Assembly: GCA_016210245.1 (NCBI GenBank)
Contig: JACQUR010000438.1
Span: forward strand, 1-16,034
DNA from: Chloroflexota bacterium
GTDB lineage: Bacteria > Chloroflexota > UBA6077 > JACQUR01
Direction: 5' to 3'
DNA: 16,034 nt
The notes under the pieces were generated by a model, which saw only the letters and a list, made by a program, of their open reading frames with translations, was not told the DNA's origin and did not search any database. The position numbers and the translations under genes were made by a program. This document shows, piece after piece, positions 13,129-16,034 of this stretch. The first letter of the stretch is position 1. Every line of letters begins with the position of its first letter.

Positions 13129-14837
13129 ACAGCCCCAGTCCGGACGAGCACCCAGGCCGGTGGCAACAGCTCCTGGCGCTGCTGGTCGGCACCTTCAGCG
13201 TGGCCCTCAGCCTGAGCCTGCTGTTCTCGGCCACGCCCCGCATCATGGCCGACCTGCGGGCCGACTTGACTCAGGTGGCCTGGCTGTCCATCGCCTACGC
13301 CCTCAGTTTCACTGTCCTCCAGCCCATCTGGGGCCGCCTGGCCGACCTGTATGGCCGCAAACGCTTCTTCGTTGGCGGCCTGGCCGTGTTCACCCTGGGC
13401 GCAGCTCTGTGCGCGCTCGCCTGGGACGTGGGCTCCATGGCCGCCTTCCGCTTCCTGCAAGGGGTTGGCGCGGCGGCCGTCTTTCCCATCGGCATGGCCT
13501 TCATCGGCGAGGCCTTTCCGGCCGAGGAGCGGGGCCGCGCTATGGGCGTCTGGGGCATCGCCGGCGGCGCAGCCCCGGCCATCGGTCCCACCCTGGGTGG
13601 GGCCATCCTCGACCTCGCTGGCTGGCGGGCCATCTACTGGTTCAGCGTGGCCATCGGCTTGCTCTCGCTGGCCGCGCCCCTGTGGCTGCTCCGGGAATCG
13701 GCGCGCCCCGGCAAGGCCCGGGTGGACTACGCCGGCTCGGTCGCCCTCTTCGCCAGCATGGGAGCGCTGCTGCTGGCGGTGAGCCAGGGCCGAGCCTGGG
13801 GCTGGACCTCCGCCCCCACGCTGGGCCTGGCGGCCGCCTCGCTGTTGGGCTTACTGCTGCTGCTGGCCATCGAGCGGCGTTCGCCCGCGCCGGTGTTCGA
13901 CCTGGCGCTGGCCCGCAGTCGCCTGTTCGTCGCGGCCGGGCTCACCGCATTCGTGACCTTTGCCGCGTTGCAGGGCACGCTCTTCCTGCTTCCCTTCTTC
14001 CTCATGGACGTCCAGGGGTACAGCGGGGCCATGGTGGGGGTGTTGCTGCTGCCCTTCTTTCTGCCTATGGCGGTGGCCTCGCCGCTGGCCGGCGCCCTGG
14101 CCGACCGCTGGGGAGCCCGCCGAACGGCGGCCGCGGGGATGGGGCTCGCCACCCTCGCGCTGGGGCTGCTCTCGCGAGTCCAGCAGGACACGCCCTACTG
14201 GGTGATCGCCGGCCTGGCGCTGGTCCTGGGCGTGGCGATCGCCGTGGCCCTGCCGCCGCTGGGCAAGGCGATCATGGGGGCGGTGTCCCGATCGAGGATG
14301 GGCGCTGCTTCGGGGCTATTCAGCATGGTACGGAGCCTGGGTGGGCCGTTCGGCGTCGCCGTCCTGGCCAGCCTCTTTGCCGAGCGCGCGGCAACGCATG
14401 TCCGAGAGGTCCTCAGCCAGCGAGCGCCTGCCCTTGGCCTCGATCTGCGCGCGCTGGCCGGGCTGCGAGAGCTGGCGCAGCAAGGGACGGCCGGGCTCAG
14501 CCCGGAGCAACTCCAGCAGCTTGCCAGGCTGCAGGAGGTGCAGGGCCAGGCGCGGCTCGCTGGCATGACGGCCGCGTTCGGCGAGACCTTCCTGGTGGCC
14601 GCGGCGCTCTGCACCCTGGGGCTCGTGGCAGCGCTCCTGGTGCGAGAAGCGCCGGCCACGAGCCCAACGTGGAGCCGCGAGGCCCTGGCAACGCTGGAGA
14701 AGTTCCCGCCCCACGTGCGCGCCCGAGCGCGACGGGGTATCGAGGCGGTGGCGCGTGGGACCGGCGTGCTGGTGGTCACGCCAGCGCTGGCGGGCGAGAT
14801 CGGCAGGAGTTGGAGAGCGCGGCAGCCGCAACCGTGA
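13125..14837 (+). CDS. DHA2 (EmrB/QacA) family MFS exporter with PCP_red-like C-terminal tail
   Basis: A 570-residue major facilitator, probably a 14-helix proton-coupled drug exporter in the cytoplasmic membrane. Motif A is GRLADLYGRKR (70-80); RFLQGVGAA and GWRAIYWFSVAIG match the later DHA2 motifs. Residues about 430-485 form a long hydrophilic loop before the last helix, which is usual for DHA2. After that helix, residues 515-560 (W-x-x-EAL...FP-x-x-VR-x-x-x-R-x-x-IE-x-x-AR-x-x-G...VT) match the PCP_red domain pattern known from the C-terminus of the ChlB/BchB subunit of dark protochlorophyllide reductase. The start overlaps the padR stop and has GGAGA nine bases upstream. No bacteriochlorophyll genes are nearby. 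The exporter assignment is firm; the tail is a pattern match by eye. Confidence 0.9.
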   Translation: MNSPSPDEHPGRWQQLLALLVGTFSVALSLSLLFSATPRIMADLRADLTQVAWLSIAYALSFTVLQPIWGRLADLYGRKRFFVGGLAVFTLGAALCALAWDVGSMAAFRFLQGVGAAAVFPIGMAFIGEAFPAEERGRAMGVWGIAGGAAPAIGPTLGGAILDLAGWRAIYWFSVAIGLLSLAAPLWLLRESARPGKARVDYAGSVALFASMGALLLAVSQGRAWGWTSAPTLGLAAASLLGLLLLLAIERRSPAPVFDLALARSRLFVAAGLTAFVTFAALQGTLFLLPFFLMDVQGYSGAMVGVLLLPFFLPMAVASPLAGALADRWGARRTAAAGMGLATLALGLLSRVQQDTPYWVIAGLALVLGVAIAVALPPLGKAIMGAVSRSRMGAASGLFSMVRSLGGPFGVAVLASLFAERAATHVREVLSQRAPALGLDLRALAGLRELAQQGTAGLSPEQLQQLARLQEVQGQARLAGMTAAFGETFLVAAALCTLGLVAALLVREAPATSPTWSREALATLEKFPPHVRARARRGIEAVARGTGVLVVTPALAGEIGRSWRARQPQP

Positions 14838-14921
14838 TAGTCCAGCGCCCCAGCGCTTTCAGCGCAGGAGGTGTAGTATCGAAGCTGAAGACCGAGCCCA
14901 CCCTGGAGTAAGCAAGACGCC

Positions 14922-15854
14922 ATGATCATTACGCTCACCCTCAACCCTGCCGCCGACAAGACGATCGTGGTGCGCGACCTGGCCGTGGGCCAGTTGCACC
15001 GCGTGCGCGAGTCGCACCTGGACCCCGCGGGCAAGGGAATCAACGTCGCGCGCCTGGTGGACCGCCTGGGCTGCCCGAGCATCGCCTTTGGCTTCCTGGC
15101 CGGGGAGATCGGCACGCTCATCAACCGCGCCTTGCTGGAGGAGGGGGTGCAGAACCACTTCCTGCTCCTGCCGGGCCAGACCCGCCTCAACGTCACGATC
15201 TTCGACGAGGCGACGGGCGCCGGCACCAGCTTCTGGGATCGCGGCCCAGAGGTGGATGTCGAACACCTGAACAGCCTGGAGCACGATATCCAGCCCTGGC
15301 TGGGTACCTGCCGCGTGCTGGTGCTGGCCGGCAGCCTGCTGCCCGGGGCGAGGGAGGACATCTACGCCCACTACATCGAGCTGGCCCGCGCCAGGGGGGT
15401 GCAGACGATCCTCGACACGGACGGCGAGCCGCTGCGCCTGGGCATCCAGGCCCGGCCCACCCTCATCAAGCCCAACCTGGCCGAGGCGGAGCGACTGGTG
15501 GGCAGATCGCTGCCCGACGTGCCCTCGGTGGTGCAGGCGGCGCGCGACATCCTGGCCAGGGGAGTGGACGTGGTGGTCATCTCCATGGGCGCCCGGGGCG
15601 CCATCTGCGCCCAGGGGGAGCGGGTCTGGCACGCCATCCCACCCACCGTCAAGCGCCGCAGCACGGTGGGCTCGGGCGACTCCCTGGTCGCGGGGCTGGC
15701 GGTGAGCATGGACTGCGGCCAGGACATCGTAGAGGGCTTACGGCTCGGAACCGCCGCGGGCGCAGCCACAGCCCTGGTCCCGGGGACGGCGCTGGGAACG
15801 CCCGCCGAGATCACGCGGCTGCTGCCCCAGGTGCGGATCGAGCCGTTCGCCTAG
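14922..15854 (+). CDS. fruK: PfkB-family sugar-phosphate kinase, 1-phosphofructokinase-like
   Basis: A 310-residue cytoplasmic ribokinase-fold kinase, of the usual length for FruK/LacC/PfkB. It opens with TLTLNPAADKT, then AGKGINVARLVDRLG (36-50), TRLNVTIFDE (87-96), AGSLLPG (136-142), KPN (183-185), SMGARGA (221-227) and the catalytic VGSGDS (249-254, base D253). These fit phosphorylation of fructose 1-phosphate, but tagatose 6-phosphate or fructose 6-phosphate kinases of the same clade look alike, so the substrate is provisional. ATG 14922 has GGAG about 13 bases upstream. A weak TAGTAT -10 lies near 14874. No fructose PTS genes are visible. Two bases after the stop begins a long inverted repeat whose far arm repeats the last codons of this gene in reverse. 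Confidence 0.85.
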   Translation: MIITLTLNPAADKTIVVRDLAVGQLHRVRESHLDPAGKGINVARLVDRLGCPSIAFGFLAGEIGTLINRALLEEGVQNHFLLLPGQTRLNVTIFDEATGAGTSFWDRGPEVDVEHLNSLEHDIQPWLGTCRVLVLAGSLLPGAREDIYAHYIELARARGVQTILDTDGEPLRLGIQARPTLIKPNLAEAERLVGRSLPDVPSVVQAARDILARGVDVVVISMGARGAICAQGERVWHAIPPTVKRRSTVGSGDSLVAGLAVSMDCGQDIVEGLRLGTAAGAATALVPGTALGTPAEITRLLPQVRIEPFA

Positions 15855-16034
15855 AGCTCTGTTGCTCCTGATTGGTGGGGTGGTATCCGAGCCGCGACCG
15901 TGTGGGTGCGCGGACCCCGGGGTCCGCTCATCCTGAGCCTGTCGAAGGACCTCACGGTCGCGGCACGGATACCACCCCACCAATCAGGAGCAACAGAGCA
16001 AAATGCGAAAGGCACGATCCGCACCTGGGGCAGC
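15821..16034. repeat. Long inverted repeat duplicating the 3' end of the sugar kinase gene
   Basis: The left arm 15821-15902 pairs with 15953-16034, at least 82 bp per arm, and the far arm continues off the window. The inner 47 bp (15856-15902 against 15953-15999) differ at one position. The outer 35 bp, within and just after the kinase coding sequence, differ at six, clustered near the stop codon. The 50-nt spacer holds a perfect palindrome and a family F repeat. Not a canonical terminator, as A rather than T follows the stem. Confidence 0.93.
15910..15951. repeat. 18-bp perfect palindrome joined to a single family F repeat
   Basis: GCGGACCCCGGGGTCCGC (15910-15927) is perfectly self-complementary. 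It runs directly into GCTCATCCTGAGCCTGTCGA (from 15926), continuing AGGACC to 15951. This is the same half element found at about 8920-8946. Together they form the loop of the larger inverted repeat. Confidence 0.9.

Noticed and set aside
14851..14864. Terminator hairpin GCGCT-TTC-AGCGC after the exporter
   Set aside because: Only five base pairs and no T-tract.
15856..15999. Intrinsic terminator of the sugar kinase gene
   Set aside because: The stem is far longer than a normal terminator, has a 50-nt loop and is followed by AAAA rather than a T-tract on the plus strand.

Overview
This is a GC-rich bacterial window of dense, mostly co-directional genes. There is no rRNA, tRNA, transposase or CRISPR array. 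The lineage is inferred, not proven: the N-terminal domain of the secreted glycosidase, the solitary Flp-type pilin, the run of GT-C-type membrane proteins and the heavy load of palindromic repeats best fit a Chloroflexota genome, probably from an environmental assembly. Another high-GC phylum cannot be excluded.

Layout. Bases 1-1942 (minus strand) hold the N-terminal two thirds of a 2-oxoglutarate dehydrogenase E1 (sucA/odhA), which runs off the left edge. A NarL-type response regulator with a degenerate receiver diverges from it (2127-2822). A near-consensus sigma-70 promoter (2864-2892) then drives a leader of about 325 nt and a 57-residue Flp pilin (3224-3397), closed by a 20-bp perfect-stem terminator (3411-3454). 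Bases 3562-10387 form an apparent operon of four polytopic GT-C-like membrane proteins. The first two are tandem paralogues, and the first three are joined by ATGA stop/start overlaps. A secreted two-part protein with a clan-A glycoside hydrolase barrel follows (10521-12410). Next is a PadR regulator / DHA2 drug exporter pair (12619-14837), whose exporter carries an unusual PCP_red-like tail. The last gene is a PfkB-family sugar-phosphate kinase resembling 1-phosphofructokinase (14922-15854).

The most striking feature is a set of short palindromic or low-complexity repeat families scattered through the window. Several lie inside genes, and every intragenic one leaves the reading frame open: one in sucA, two in the first membrane protein plus a cluster at its N-terminus, one in the third, and two in the fourth. 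The second membrane protein is a close paralogue of the first and has no insertions, so it serves as an internal empty-site control. By that comparison the insertions fall in short loops between membrane segments. This resembles in concept the Rickettsia palindromic elements that insert in frame, but here several unrelated families share one window.

The window ends in a long inverted repeat with arms of at least 82 bp. It mirrors the 3' end of the sugar kinase gene and continues past the right edge, suggesting an inverted second copy of that gene tail.

Functionally, the pilin, the membrane glycosyltransferase-like operon and the secreted glycosidase would fit a cell-surface glycan or pilus-decoration region. 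That link rests only on neighbourhood.
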